A stretch of DNA of 42,439 nt from an uncultured Clostridia bacterium (GTDB taxonomy: Bacteria > Bacillota > Clostridia > Oscillospirales > Acutalibacteraceae): positions 1 to 42,439 of the forward strand of contig CAJFTS010000028.1 in NCBI GenBank assembly GCA_904420015.1, read 5' to 3'. Made by a program: the position numbers and the translations under genes. A model generated the notes under the pieces. That model did not search any database. It was not told where the DNA came from and worked only from the letters and a program-made list of their open reading frames with translations. Positions 15,035 to 21,880 of the stretch are shown piece by piece; position 1 is the first letter of the stretch, and each line of letters opens with the position of its first letter.

Positions 15035-16825
15035 GTGAAAAAACAGATTCTGGCGGTATTGACCTGCGCCGCCATCTTCTTCGCGCCGGCCTTTTCGGCT
15101 ACCGCTGCGCCGGCAGAGGGGACGGATTCGCAGACCACCATTCAAATCGTCCATACCAACGACATCCACGGATATTACGAGCAGCCGGATTCCGGCAACC
15201 GCGCCCCCACGACGGTGGGCTTTGAAAAGCTCAAAACCATCATCGACCAGGCGGACGCGGATCTGGTGCTGGATGCGGGGGATACCTTCCACGGCCAAGC
15301 CTTCGCCACGGTGGAAAAGGGCGAAAGCATTATGGAGCTGATGGCTGCGGTGGGATACGACGCCATGACCCCCGGCAACCACGACTGGAGCTATGGGAAG
15401 GACGCCCTGAAAGCCCTGGGCCAATCGATGCAGGCGCAGGAGGGCGGCGTAATCCTTGCCGCCAACGTCACCCGGGAGGATGGCTCCGCCTTCTTCGACA
15501 CCCCCTATTTGATTAAGGAAATCGCCGCCGAGGACGGCTCCACCATCCGGGTGGGCGTATTTGGGGTATACGATCCCAAGCTCTCCTCTTCCACGGCGCC
15601 GGCAAATGTGGAGGGGCTTATATTCCAGGACGACGTTAAAACGGCCAACGCTTTGGCGGATCAGCTGAAAAACCAGGAGGGCTGCGACCTGGTCATCGCC
15701 CTCTCTCACCACCTCAACTGCGACGCCTTCGTTGCCCAGACCCGCAACATCGACCTGCTGATCGCCGGACATGAGCACAAGGTAATCAATGAGGACGCCG
15801 CCGACCTGGACGGCAAGCCGGTGCGGATTGTGGAGACCGGGTCTCATTTCGCCAATGTGGGCGTGCTCAAGGTGGTGTACGACACCGAAAAGGATCAGCT
15901 GATCCCGGAGCTGACCGAGGAGCGGCTCATTTCCGCCGCGGACAGCAAGGAGCTTGCAGCGGATCCGGCGGTCAAGGAAAAGATTGCGCAAATCAAGGAA
16001 CGCCAGGCTGGTATCCTTCAGCAGGTGGTAGGATACAGTGAGGAAGATATGCCCTATTCCTGGGAGGAGATCCGTCTGGCCGAGCAAAAGATCGGACGGG
16101 TGGTAACCGCCTCCTATCTGGCCCAGACCGGGGCGGACGTGGCCATTGAAAACGCAGGCGGCATCCGCGGCGGCATCGACGAGGGGGATATCCTTTACCA
16201 GAATATCATCAGCATTTCCCCCTACGGCAACTACATTGTGGTCAAGGAAGTAACCGGGGCGACCCTGCTGGATGCGCTGGAAACCTCCATTGAAATCGGC
16301 ATGCAGAGCAGCGCGGTGTACGCCAAGCAGCTCGCGGCGGTGGAAGCCGGAGAGGACCCGATGCAGTACACCTGGCCGGATAATTCCGGCAGCTACCTGC
16401 AGTTCGGCGGCATTGCGGTGGAATACGACCCGGGTAAGGAAGCGGGCAGCCGGGTGCTGTCGGCGAAGATTGACGGGAAGGATGTAGACCCGGATGCGCT
16501 CTACCGGGTGGCCACCAACAACTATGTGGCTGCCAGCTCGGATTATCCCGCTCTGGCGGCTTCCCCCACCGTCAACGAATACGGCACCTGTGAAGAGGCC
16601 ATCGTGGCCTTTGTCAAGGATACGGCCGCGCTGACGGCGGCGGCGAATACCCCCAACCTGACGGCGAAAACGGCGCAGACGCCGGACACGCCGGATTCTC
16701 CCGTCACCCCCGACGATCAGCCTTCCCCCGACACCGGAATTGCACAGACGGCGCCGGTTGTGGCAGTGGTCCTCTTTGGCACCGGGGCGGCGGCCCTTTT
16801 GCTCAGACGGCGCAAGAGAGCGTAA
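15035..16825 (+). CDS. Surface 5'-nucleotidase / 2',3'-cyclic phosphodiesterase (UshA/YfkN family)
   Basis: 596 residues. GTG 15035 is chosen: it follows GAGGTG and starts the signal peptide VKKQILAVLTCAAIFFAPAFSATAAPA. The longer frame would begin inside the promoter. A calcineurin-like metallophosphatase domain carries the metal sites HTNDIHG, DAGDTFHG, TPGNHDWSYG, ALSHHLN and AGHEHK. The 5'-nucleotidase C-terminal domain follows (ENAGGIRGGIDEGDI, ISPYGNYIVVKEVTG, RVATNNYVA). A Pro/Thr/Asp-rich wall-spanning stretch leads to SPDTG, a hydrophobic segment and RRRKRA, resembling a variant sortase signal. It would release phosphate and nucleosides from nucleotides outside the cell. Confidence 0.93.
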   Translation: MKKQILAVLTCAAIFFAPAFSATAAPAEGTDSQTTIQIVHTNDIHGYYEQPDSGNRAPTTVGFEKLKTIIDQADADLVLDAGDTFHGQAFATVEKGESIMELMAAVGYDAMTPGNHDWSYGKDALKALGQSMQAQEGGVILAANVTREDGSAFFDTPYLIKEIAAEDGSTIRVGVFGVYDPKLSSSTAPANVEGLIFQDDVKTANALADQLKNQEGCDLVIALSHHLNCDAFVAQTRNIDLLIAGHEHKVINEDAADLDGKPVRIVETGSHFANVGVLKVVYDTEKDQLIPELTEERLISAADSKELAADPAVKEKIAQIKERQAGILQQVVGYSEEDMPYSWEEIRLAEQKIGRVVTASYLAQTGADVAIENAGGIRGGIDEGDILYQNIISISPYGNYIVVKEVTGATLLDALETSIEIGMQSSAVYAKQLAAVEAGEDPMQYTWPDNSGSYLQFGGIAVEYDPGKEAGSRVLSAKIDGKDVDPDALYRVATNNYVAASSDYPALAASPTVNEYGTCEEAIVAFVKDTAALTAAANTPNLTAKTAQTPDTPDSPVTPDDQPSPDTGIAQTAPVVAVVLFGTGAAALLLRRRKRA

Positions 16826-16850
16826 CCGTTTTATCTGAATTTCTTTTTTC

Positions 16851-16900
16851 CTTTTCCCATACGGTTTTTATCCGAACCGTATGGGAAAAGTCCTTTCTTT
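16851..16900 (+). terminator. Intrinsic terminator of the 5'-nucleotidase gene
   Basis: A perfect 16-bp stem (CTTTTCCCATACGGTT at 16851-16866 with 16875-16890, loop TTTATCCG), followed by TCCTTTCTTT. Confidence 0.85.
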
Positions 16901-16921
16901 GACAAAACGGCCGCTTATAAT
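16899..16921 (+). promoter_or_regulatory. Promoter-like boxes with short spacing before the LCP-like gene
   Basis: Perfect TTGACA (16899-16904) and TATAAT (16916-16921) are present but only 11 bases apart, too close to work as a pair. TATAAT may act with a poor -35 (CTTTCT at 16893). Confidence 0.35.
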
Positions 16922-16997
16922 AAAAGGGCAGGGCATGAAGGGCCCTACCGGCGGACGGATGTAAAAGAAGAATGCTATTATAACAGGAGTGGACGCT

Positions 16998-17927
16998 ATG
17001 CCATCCCGCCAACCGGCAAAAAAGAAAAAGGAACGCAGCGTATTCGGGAACATCGCTTTGTTTACCGCTACGCTGCTCATCATATGCGTGGCTCTGATCG
17101 CCATCGCAGGGGTGTATTTTTTGGTGATCGCCCCGCCCAAGCAGCCCGACCGGCTCAACACCTCCGAGTTGTCCGACGAGCTGGTTTTTTCCGCGGAGGA
17201 CTGCACCAACATCTTCCTGGTGGGCACCAATGACGACCAGACGGAGGCGGGCTTAATCGCCTTGCTCCGGCTCGACCCGGAACGGGGCGCGGTATACGTG
17301 GCTTCCCTGCCCACAAACGCCCAGGTGACGCTGGAGGAACGCACCGACACGCTGGCGGGATACTTCTCCTACGGCGGAGTGTTGCTGGCAAAGTCCGCCA
17401 CCGAGCAGCTTTTGGGGGTGGAAATCGACAAATACGTTTCCATACCCGCTTCCGGCGCGCAAACGGTAATCAACAAATTCGGCGGAGCCACGCTGGATCT
17501 GCCGGAATCGGTCAGCTTCTCGGAGGAAAACGGGGAATCGGTCAACCTGGTAAAGGGGAAGCAGTCCCTGGACGGGCGGCAGCTGGTGACCTTGGCGAAA
17601 TATACCGGCTGGACGTCCTATGCCGGCAGCTGGGATTTTACCGGCTATGCGCTGTGCTCCATGCTCAACGAATATATGACCGAGAACAACCTGGAAAACA
17701 AGGACGCGCTGTTCTCCCTGGCCTTTAACGAAAGCCGCACCGACATCAGCGCCTTAGACCTTTTGCAGATGACGCCGGTGCTCGAACGGCTCGTTTCCCT
17801 CAACAGCGAAGGGACGGTGGCCCAATCGATCCAAATCACCGGCGAAATTACGGCCGACCAAGTCTTTATCCTATCGGATGAGACGGTACACGCCATTGCC
17901 GACGCCTATGGGAGAACCTTAGGATAA
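16998..17927 (+). CDS. Divergent LytR-CpsA-Psr (LCP)-like membrane-anchored protein
   Basis: 309 residues from ATG 16998, eight bases after AGGAG; an upstream GTG overlaps that site. A basic N-terminus and one TM helix (about residues 22-48) place the rest outside. The LCP layout is recognisable (NIFLVGTND, LAGYFSYGGVLLAKSATEQLLGVEIDKYVSI, VINKFGGATLDLP, VKGKQSLDGRQLVTLAKY). Family-defining catalytic residues are replaced: the usual SDT reads EAG and the usual PRDT reads PTNA. It therefore probably does not ligate polymers to peptidoglycan and may act as a binding or regulatory homologue. It is followed 17 bases later by a lipoprotein gene. Confidence 0.75.
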   Translation: MPSRQPAKKKKERSVFGNIALFTATLLIICVALIAIAGVYFLVIAPPKQPDRLNTSELSDELVFSAEDCTNIFLVGTNDDQTEAGLIALLRLDPERGAVYVASLPTNAQVTLEERTDTLAGYFSYGGVLLAKSATEQLLGVEIDKYVSIPASGAQTVINKFGGATLDLPESVSFSEENGESVNLVKGKQSLDGRQLVTLAKYTGWTSYAGSWDFTGYALCSMLNEYMTENNLENKDALFSLAFNESRTDISALDLLQMTPVLERLVSLNSEGTVAQSIQITGEITADQVFILSDETVHAIADAYGRTLG

Positions 17928-17944
17928 GAACGGAGGAGCGGGAT

Positions 17945-19147
17945 TTGAAACGAATTTGTACGGCTGCACTGGCGCTCGTGACGGCCGGGCTGCTTACGGC
18001 CTGTTCGGCGACGCCCGGGCCGGCCCAAAGCGCCGGCTCCTCCCTGTCCGCCTCCCCTCCCGTCTCCGACCCTTCCCTTTATGAAGCGGAGATTTCCCCC
18101 GACACGGCGGACGGGTACCGTCAGCTCAACGAGCTGGGCCAGACCATCTACCGGCGGATCGTATACGCCGCCGAGGCCCTTAACCCTTCGGCGGTGGTGC
18201 TGCCGGCGGAAACGGTTATGGCGGACATCGACGGGGCCTTTAACGCGGTGATGGCGGATCGGCCGGAGCTTTTCTGGCTGCAAAAGTCCCTGAAGATGAT
18301 TACCGACCAGGGGGAGGTCCGCATCTACTTGGAGTACTCGGTCTCCTCCCAGGAGGAGCTTGCACAGATGCAGGCCGAGCTGGACGAGGCGGTAAACGAG
18401 GCCCTGGCAACCCTGCCGGAAGGGACGGACGAGTTCAACCGGGAGCTTTTGCTCCACGACTGGGTGGTACGCCGGGTGGAATACGACAGCGAAGCCGCAG
18501 CCGATCAAACAGGGGAATATCCTCAGGCCTACACGGCATACGGTGCCCTTGTGGAAAAGAAGGCGGTCTGCGAGGGCTACGCCAGAGCGATGCAGCTGCT
18601 TTTGCGCAGGGCGGGGATGGAATGCCGCCTCATTTCCGGCAAGGCCGGCGGGGACGAACATATGTGGAACCTGGTGACGGTGGACGGGGCCGTCTACCAT
18701 TTGGATGCGACCTGGGACGGCTCCTTCAAAACCGAAGGCAGCCAGGACATCAGCCATCTCTACTTTAATCTGACCGATGAGGAAATCGGCGCCACCCACT
18801 CCGATTTTTCCTCCCCGGGCTGTGTAACGGGGGACAACAACTATTTTGTGCGGATGGGACGGCTCTTCGACAGCTACGACGACAACACCAAGGCGGCGAT
18901 TGTTTCGGCCATGGCGATGAACGCCATGAACGGCGAATCGATGCTGGAGCTGCGGTTTTCCTCCGCCGAAGCGGCGCAGGCGGCCTATGGCTCGATGATT
19001 GAACAAAACGAGGTGTTTTCACTGCTAGAGCAGGCAAATTCCTCTTTGGAGGCGCCTTTGCTCGACAGCACCCAAGTCAGCTACGGCACGGTGGACGAAA
19101 ACCTGCACGTCATCACCATCCTGCTGCAATTTGCGCACGCCCAATAA
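17945..19147 (+). CDS. Transglutaminase-like domain lipoprotein
   Basis: 400 residues with a TTG start at 17945 behind GGAGGAG. Signal MKRICTAALALVTAGLLTAC with a lipobox Cys. The middle holds a transglutaminase-like papain fold with triad C209 (KAVCEGYARAMQ), H239 (DEHMWNLV) and D254 (YHLDATWDG), all intact. Such surface proteins are thought to act as cysteine proteases, amidases or cross-linkers; bacterial members with this CEGYA motif are mostly uncharacterised. It probably shares a transcript with the LCP-like gene, linking it to the cell wall. Confidence 0.9.
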   Translation: MKRICTAALALVTAGLLTACSATPGPAQSAGSSLSASPPVSDPSLYEAEISPDTADGYRQLNELGQTIYRRIVYAAEALNPSAVVLPAETVMADIDGAFNAVMADRPELFWLQKSLKMITDQGEVRIYLEYSVSSQEELAQMQAELDEAVNEALATLPEGTDEFNRELLLHDWVVRRVEYDSEAAADQTGEYPQAYTAYGALVEKKAVCEGYARAMQLLLRRAGMECRLISGKAGGDEHMWNLVTVDGAVYHLDATWDGSFKTEGSQDISHLYFNLTDEEIGATHSDFSSPGCVTGDNNYFVRMGRLFDSYDDNTKAAIVSAMAMNAMNGESMLELRFSSAEAAQAAYGSMIEQNEVFSLLEQANSSLEAPLLDSTQVSYGTVDENLHVITILLQFAHAQ

Positions 19148-19161
19148 AAGGAGGGTTTCGG

Positions 19162-19365
19162 ATGGATATTTGGGACATTGTCTGGGTAGCGGTGCGGCTT
19201 TTGCTGGCCGTATACCTGGTGCTGGGGTTCTTTTACTATCTCAAGGCCCAGTCGGAGTCGGCAAAGGAAACGGTGGACGGGAGGCCGGGCAGCGTAGGGC
19301 TCGGCAGGGCGGTATACATCATTCTGCTGTGGCCCGCTTATCTGGTGGAGAGAAAAAAAGGCTGA
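19162..19365 (+). CDS. Small two-TM membrane protein
   Basis: 67 residues, ATG 19162 with AGGAGG, 14 bases after the transglutaminase stop. Two hydrophobic stretches (about 5-27 and 44-60) flank a charged loop SESAKETVDGRPGS; it ends LVERKKG. I recognise no family. Good ribosome binding site and tight spacing support a real gene co-transcribed with its neighbours. Confidence 0.7.
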   Translation: MDIWDIVWVAVRLLLAVYLVLGFFYYLKAQSESAKETVDGRPGSVGLGRAVYIILLWPAYLVERKKG

Positions 19366-19378
19366 ACCGGCCTTCTTC

Positions 19379-19407
19379 GGCGCTGTTTTGGAAAACGGCG
19401 CTCCTTT
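19379..19407 (+). terminator. Terminator-like hairpin after the small membrane protein
   Basis: GCGCTGTTTT (19380-19389) pairs with AAAACGGCGC (19392-19401) with one wobble and a two-base loop, followed by TCCTTTTG. Confidence 0.5.
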
Positions 19408-19418
19408 TGTGCTCAACT

Positions 19419-19469
19419 CGTTTCGTCTTTTTCCAGCGGCGCAGACGAAACGCCACGGCTGCCGCTGGA
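19419..19469 (+). promoter_or_regulatory. folE leader with two mutually exclusive hairpins
   Basis: CGTTTCGTCT (19419-19428) is the perfect complement of AGACGAAACG (19443-19452). TCCAGCGGC (19432-19440), inside the first loop, is the perfect complement of GCCGCTGGA (19461-19469). The two stems interlock, so they either exclude each other or form a pseudoknot just upstream of the folE start at 19489. It does not resemble the tetrahydrofolate riboswitch as I know it. Function is inferred only from layout. Confidence 0.5.
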
Positions 19470-19488
19470 GAAACGGCGGTGACAATTC

Positions 19489-20052
19489 TTGGTAGATAAA
19501 AAACGAATTGAGGCGGCGGTGCGGGAAATCCTGCTGGCCGTGGGAGAGGATCCCGACCGGGAGGGGCTTGTGGAAACCCCCGAACGGGTGGGAAGGATGT
19601 ATGAGGAGATTTTTTCCGGGCTGCACGACGACCCCAAGCGGCATTTAAAGATGTTTACTGACACCCAGCATGATGAAATGGTAATCGTGCGGGACATTCC
19701 GCTTTACTCGGTCTGTGAGCATCATCTGCTCCCCTTCATCGGCAAGGCGAACATCGCCTACATTCCCAGGGAAGGAAACGTTTTGGGCCTATCCAAGCTG
19801 GCGCGGATTGTGGATTGCTTTGCCCGCCGTCCCCAGCTGCAGGAGCGGCTGACCTCCCAGATTGCAAACTTCCTGATGGACGAGCTGCATCCTTACGGGG
19901 TGGCGGTCGTCATCAATGCCGAGCACCTATGTATGACCATGCGGGGGGCGCGGGCCGCCGGTGCCAGCACCCAGACCTCCGCACTGCGGGGCCTGATGCG
20001 CTCCGACGCCCGGGCCAGGGCGGAAGTGATGACGCTGCTTTCGGGCAGGTAA
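19489..20052 (+). CDS. folE: GTP cyclohydrolase I
   Basis: 187 residues, TTG start at 19489; an in-frame stop nine bases upstream rules out a longer protein. The ribosome binding site is weak (GGCGGTG). It converts GTP to 7,8-dihydroneopterin triphosphate, the first step of folate synthesis, as a cytoplasmic homodecamer. Zinc ligands and active-site motifs are present: [46 protein letters not shown] and [17 protein letters not shown]. It heads the folE-folP-folB-folK cluster, 11 bases before folP. Confidence 0.97.
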   Translation: MVDKKRIEAAVREILLAVGEDPDREGLVETPERVGRMYEEIFSGLHDDPKRHLKMFTDTQHDEMVIVRDIPLYSVCEHHLLPFIGKANIAYIPREGNVLGLSKLARIVDCFARRPQLQERLTSQIANFLMDELHPYGVAVVINAEHLCMTMRGARAAGASTQTSALRGLMRSDARARAEVMTLLSGR

Positions 20053-20063
20053 AGGAGGAAGCC

Positions 20064-20903
20064 ATGCGGTTTTGCGGGAATGGGTTTGACTTTCCTCTCG
20101 GGGAAAAGACCTATGTGATGGGGATTGTAAACGTCACGCCGGATTCCTTCTCCGACGGCGGGCGGTTCCTCTCCCCTGCGGACGCGGTGGCCCAGGCGCT
20201 GCGGCTCAAGGAGGAGGGGGCGGATCTGATCGACCTGGGGGCCCAGTCCACCCGGCCGGGGTTTACCCCGGTTTCCGAGGAGGAGGAATGGCGGCGGCTC
20301 AAGCCGGTGCTCGAAGGGCTGAAAGGGCGGCTGTCCCTCCCTATTTCCATCGACACCTTTTATCCGTCGGTGGCGGAGCGGGCCCTTTCGGCAGGGGCAC
20401 AGATCCTCAACGACATTACCGGCGGCAAAGAGGAAGCCATGTTCCAGGCAGCGGCCCGGCATGGGGCCGGCTTAATCCTAATGCATCCGGGCGATGCGGC
20501 CGATCTGTCCGAGCACGCGGCGGCCCAGGACATTGGGGAGGCGGTACACGGCTTCCTGTTCGCCGCGGCGATGCGGGCTACCGCGGCTGGGGTTAAGGCG
20601 CAGTCCATCTGCCTCGACCCGGGGATTGGGTTTGGGAAAACCATGGCCCAGAACCGGGCGCTTCTGGTCTCCAAAACCGCACGGGTGGAAGGGTTTGCCT
20701 ATCTGGTGGGCGCCTCCCGCAAACGGGTGACGGCCGACCGGTTCCCCTCCCCTCCCGACCGGCGGGTAGGGGGCACGGTGGCGGCTCACACCCTTGCGCA
20801 GCTGGCCGGGGCGGATTTTTTGCGGGTGCATGATGTGTTTGAGACGGTACAGGCGGTGCGGCTGGTCGACGCGGTACGGCAGGAAACCGGCATTTCGTTA
20901 TAA
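20064..20903 (+). CDS. folP: Dihydropteroate synthase
   Basis: 279 residues from ATG 20064, behind AAAGGAGG; the frame is open upstream inside folE but has no start signal. It joins 6-hydroxymethyl-dihydropterin pyrophosphate to p-aminobenzoate. Signature motifs: MGIVNVTPDSFSDGGRF, DLIDLGAQSTRPG, ISIDTFYPSVAERAL, LNDITGG, LDPGIGFGKT and GASRKRVTADRF. Length is normal for the family. It is the sulfonamide target. Confidence 0.97.
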   Translation: MRFCGNGFDFPLGEKTYVMGIVNVTPDSFSDGGRFLSPADAVAQALRLKEEGADLIDLGAQSTRPGFTPVSEEEEWRRLKPVLEGLKGRLSLPISIDTFYPSVAERALSAGAQILNDITGGKEEAMFQAAARHGAGLILMHPGDAADLSEHAAAQDIGEAVHGFLFAAAMRATAAGVKAQSICLDPGIGFGKTMAQNRALLVSKTARVEGFAYLVGASRKRVTADRFPSPPDRRVGGTVAAHTLAQLAGADFLRVHDVFETVQAVRLVDAVRQETGISL

Positions 20904-20968
20904 GAGCGGCCGGGCAGGCAGGCCGCCCCTTGTTGTATGTTTTTTAAAGCGATTACTAGGAGGATCGT

Positions 20969-21337
20969 ATGGATAAAATTATACTGAAAGGACTGCGCGT
21001 ATTTGCCAACCACGGCGTATTTTACAGCGAAAAGCAGGCGGGGCAGCCCTTTGTGCTGGATCTGGTGCTCAAGACGGACCTGGCAAAGCCATGCCGCAGC
21101 GACAATGTGGAGGATACCGTCAACTATGCCGAGGTGGCGAAGGCGGCGGTGCGCACCATGCAGGGAAGCTGCTTTCATCTTATCGAGCGGGCGGGTCAGG
21201 CGGTCTGCGACGCCATTCTCGACCGGTTTCCCCAGGTGCGGGAGGTGCAGCTGACCCTTTATAAGCCCCGGGCCCCCATCCCGGCGGACTTTGAGACGGT
21301 TGCGATACAGATCAAGCGCAGCCGGACGGGAGGATGA
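20969..21337 (+). CDS. folB: Dihydroneopterin aldolase
   Basis: 122 residues, ATG 20969 with AGGAGG, 65 bases after folP. It cleaves dihydroneopterin to 6-hydroxymethyl-dihydropterin and glycolaldehyde. Typical features are ILKGLRVFANHGVFYSEKQAGQPFVLDLVL, DTVNYAEVAK, HLIERAGQAVCDAIL and the C-terminal KPRAPIPADFETVAIQI. Its stop is followed three bases later by folK. Confidence 0.95.
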   Translation: MDKIILKGLRVFANHGVFYSEKQAGQPFVLDLVLKTDLAKPCRSDNVEDTVNYAEVAKAAVRTMQGSCFHLIERAGQAVCDAILDRFPQVREVQLTLYKPRAPIPADFETVAIQIKRSRTGG

Positions 21338-21340
21338 GCC

Positions 21341-21862
21341 ATGCCGGACGCTGTGATCGGCCTGGGCGCCAACCTAGGCGACCGGCTGGCCGCCCTGCAG
21401 GCGGCGCTGGATGCGATTTCCCTTTTGCCCGGCACCGCGGTGACCGGGGTTTCGAAGGTATATGAAACCGACCCGGTGGGGTACGACAACCAGCCGGAAT
21501 TTTACAACTGTGTGGCGGCGGTGAATACGCAGCTGTCTCCCCGGGCGCTGCTGGGGGCGCTGCTGGGGATTGAAGCGGCCGCGGGCCGGGTACGGCTCAT
21601 CAAAAACGGGCCGAGGACGCTGGATTTGGACCTGCTCCTTTACGAGGGCGCCGCCTTTTCGGACGGGGAGCTGACCCTTCCTCATCCGCGGATGCTGGAG
21701 CGGGCCTTTGTCCTGGTTCCCCTCGCCGCGCTTTTCCCGGAGGGAACCGCCCTTTCCTTTCCCTTTGGAGAGGCGCTCGGCAGGTTGGACCGGACGGGGG
21801 TACGGCCCACGCCTCACCGTCTGTCGCCTGGGGCGGGGCCGGGATCGGATGAACACGTTTAA
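21341..21862 (+). CDS. folK: HPPK: 2-amino-4-hydroxy-6-hydroxymethyldihydropteridine pyrophosphokinase
   Basis: 173 residues, ATG 21341 with GGAGG overlapping the end of folB. It transfers pyrophosphate from ATP to hydroxymethyl-dihydropterin. Motifs: IGLGANLGDR, VYETDPVGYDNQPEFYNCV, GPRTLDLDLLLY and LPHPRMLERAFVLVPLA. The last 20 residues (TPHRLSPGAGPGSDEHV) are an unusual Pro/Gly tail. It completes the pterin branch started by folE. Confidence 0.96.
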   Translation: MPDAVIGLGANLGDRLAALQAALDAISLLPGTAVTGVSKVYETDPVGYDNQPEFYNCVAAVNTQLSPRALLGALLGIEAAAGRVRLIKNGPRTLDLDLLLYEGAAFSDGELTLPHPRMLERAFVLVPLAALFPEGTALSFPFGEALGRLDRTGVRPTPHRLSPGAGPGSDEHV

Positions 21863-21880
21863 AGATTGGGAGGCGTTACC

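Noticed and set aside
15011-16087. Long minus-strand open frame (358 residues) opposite the 5'-nucleotidase gene
   Set aside because: Low-complexity His/Gly/Val-rich translation, no ribosome binding site, and the plus-strand gene has clear enzyme motifs. Typical GC-rich antisense shadow.
17906-19006. Minus-strand open frame (366 residues) opposite the transglutaminase gene
   Set aside because: Arg/Gly/His-rich shadow without start signals; plus strand holds a full catalytic triad.
19366-19488. Tetrahydrofolate riboswitch before folE
   Set aside because: The sequence lacks the conserved core I remember for that class; kept only as an unclassified leader.
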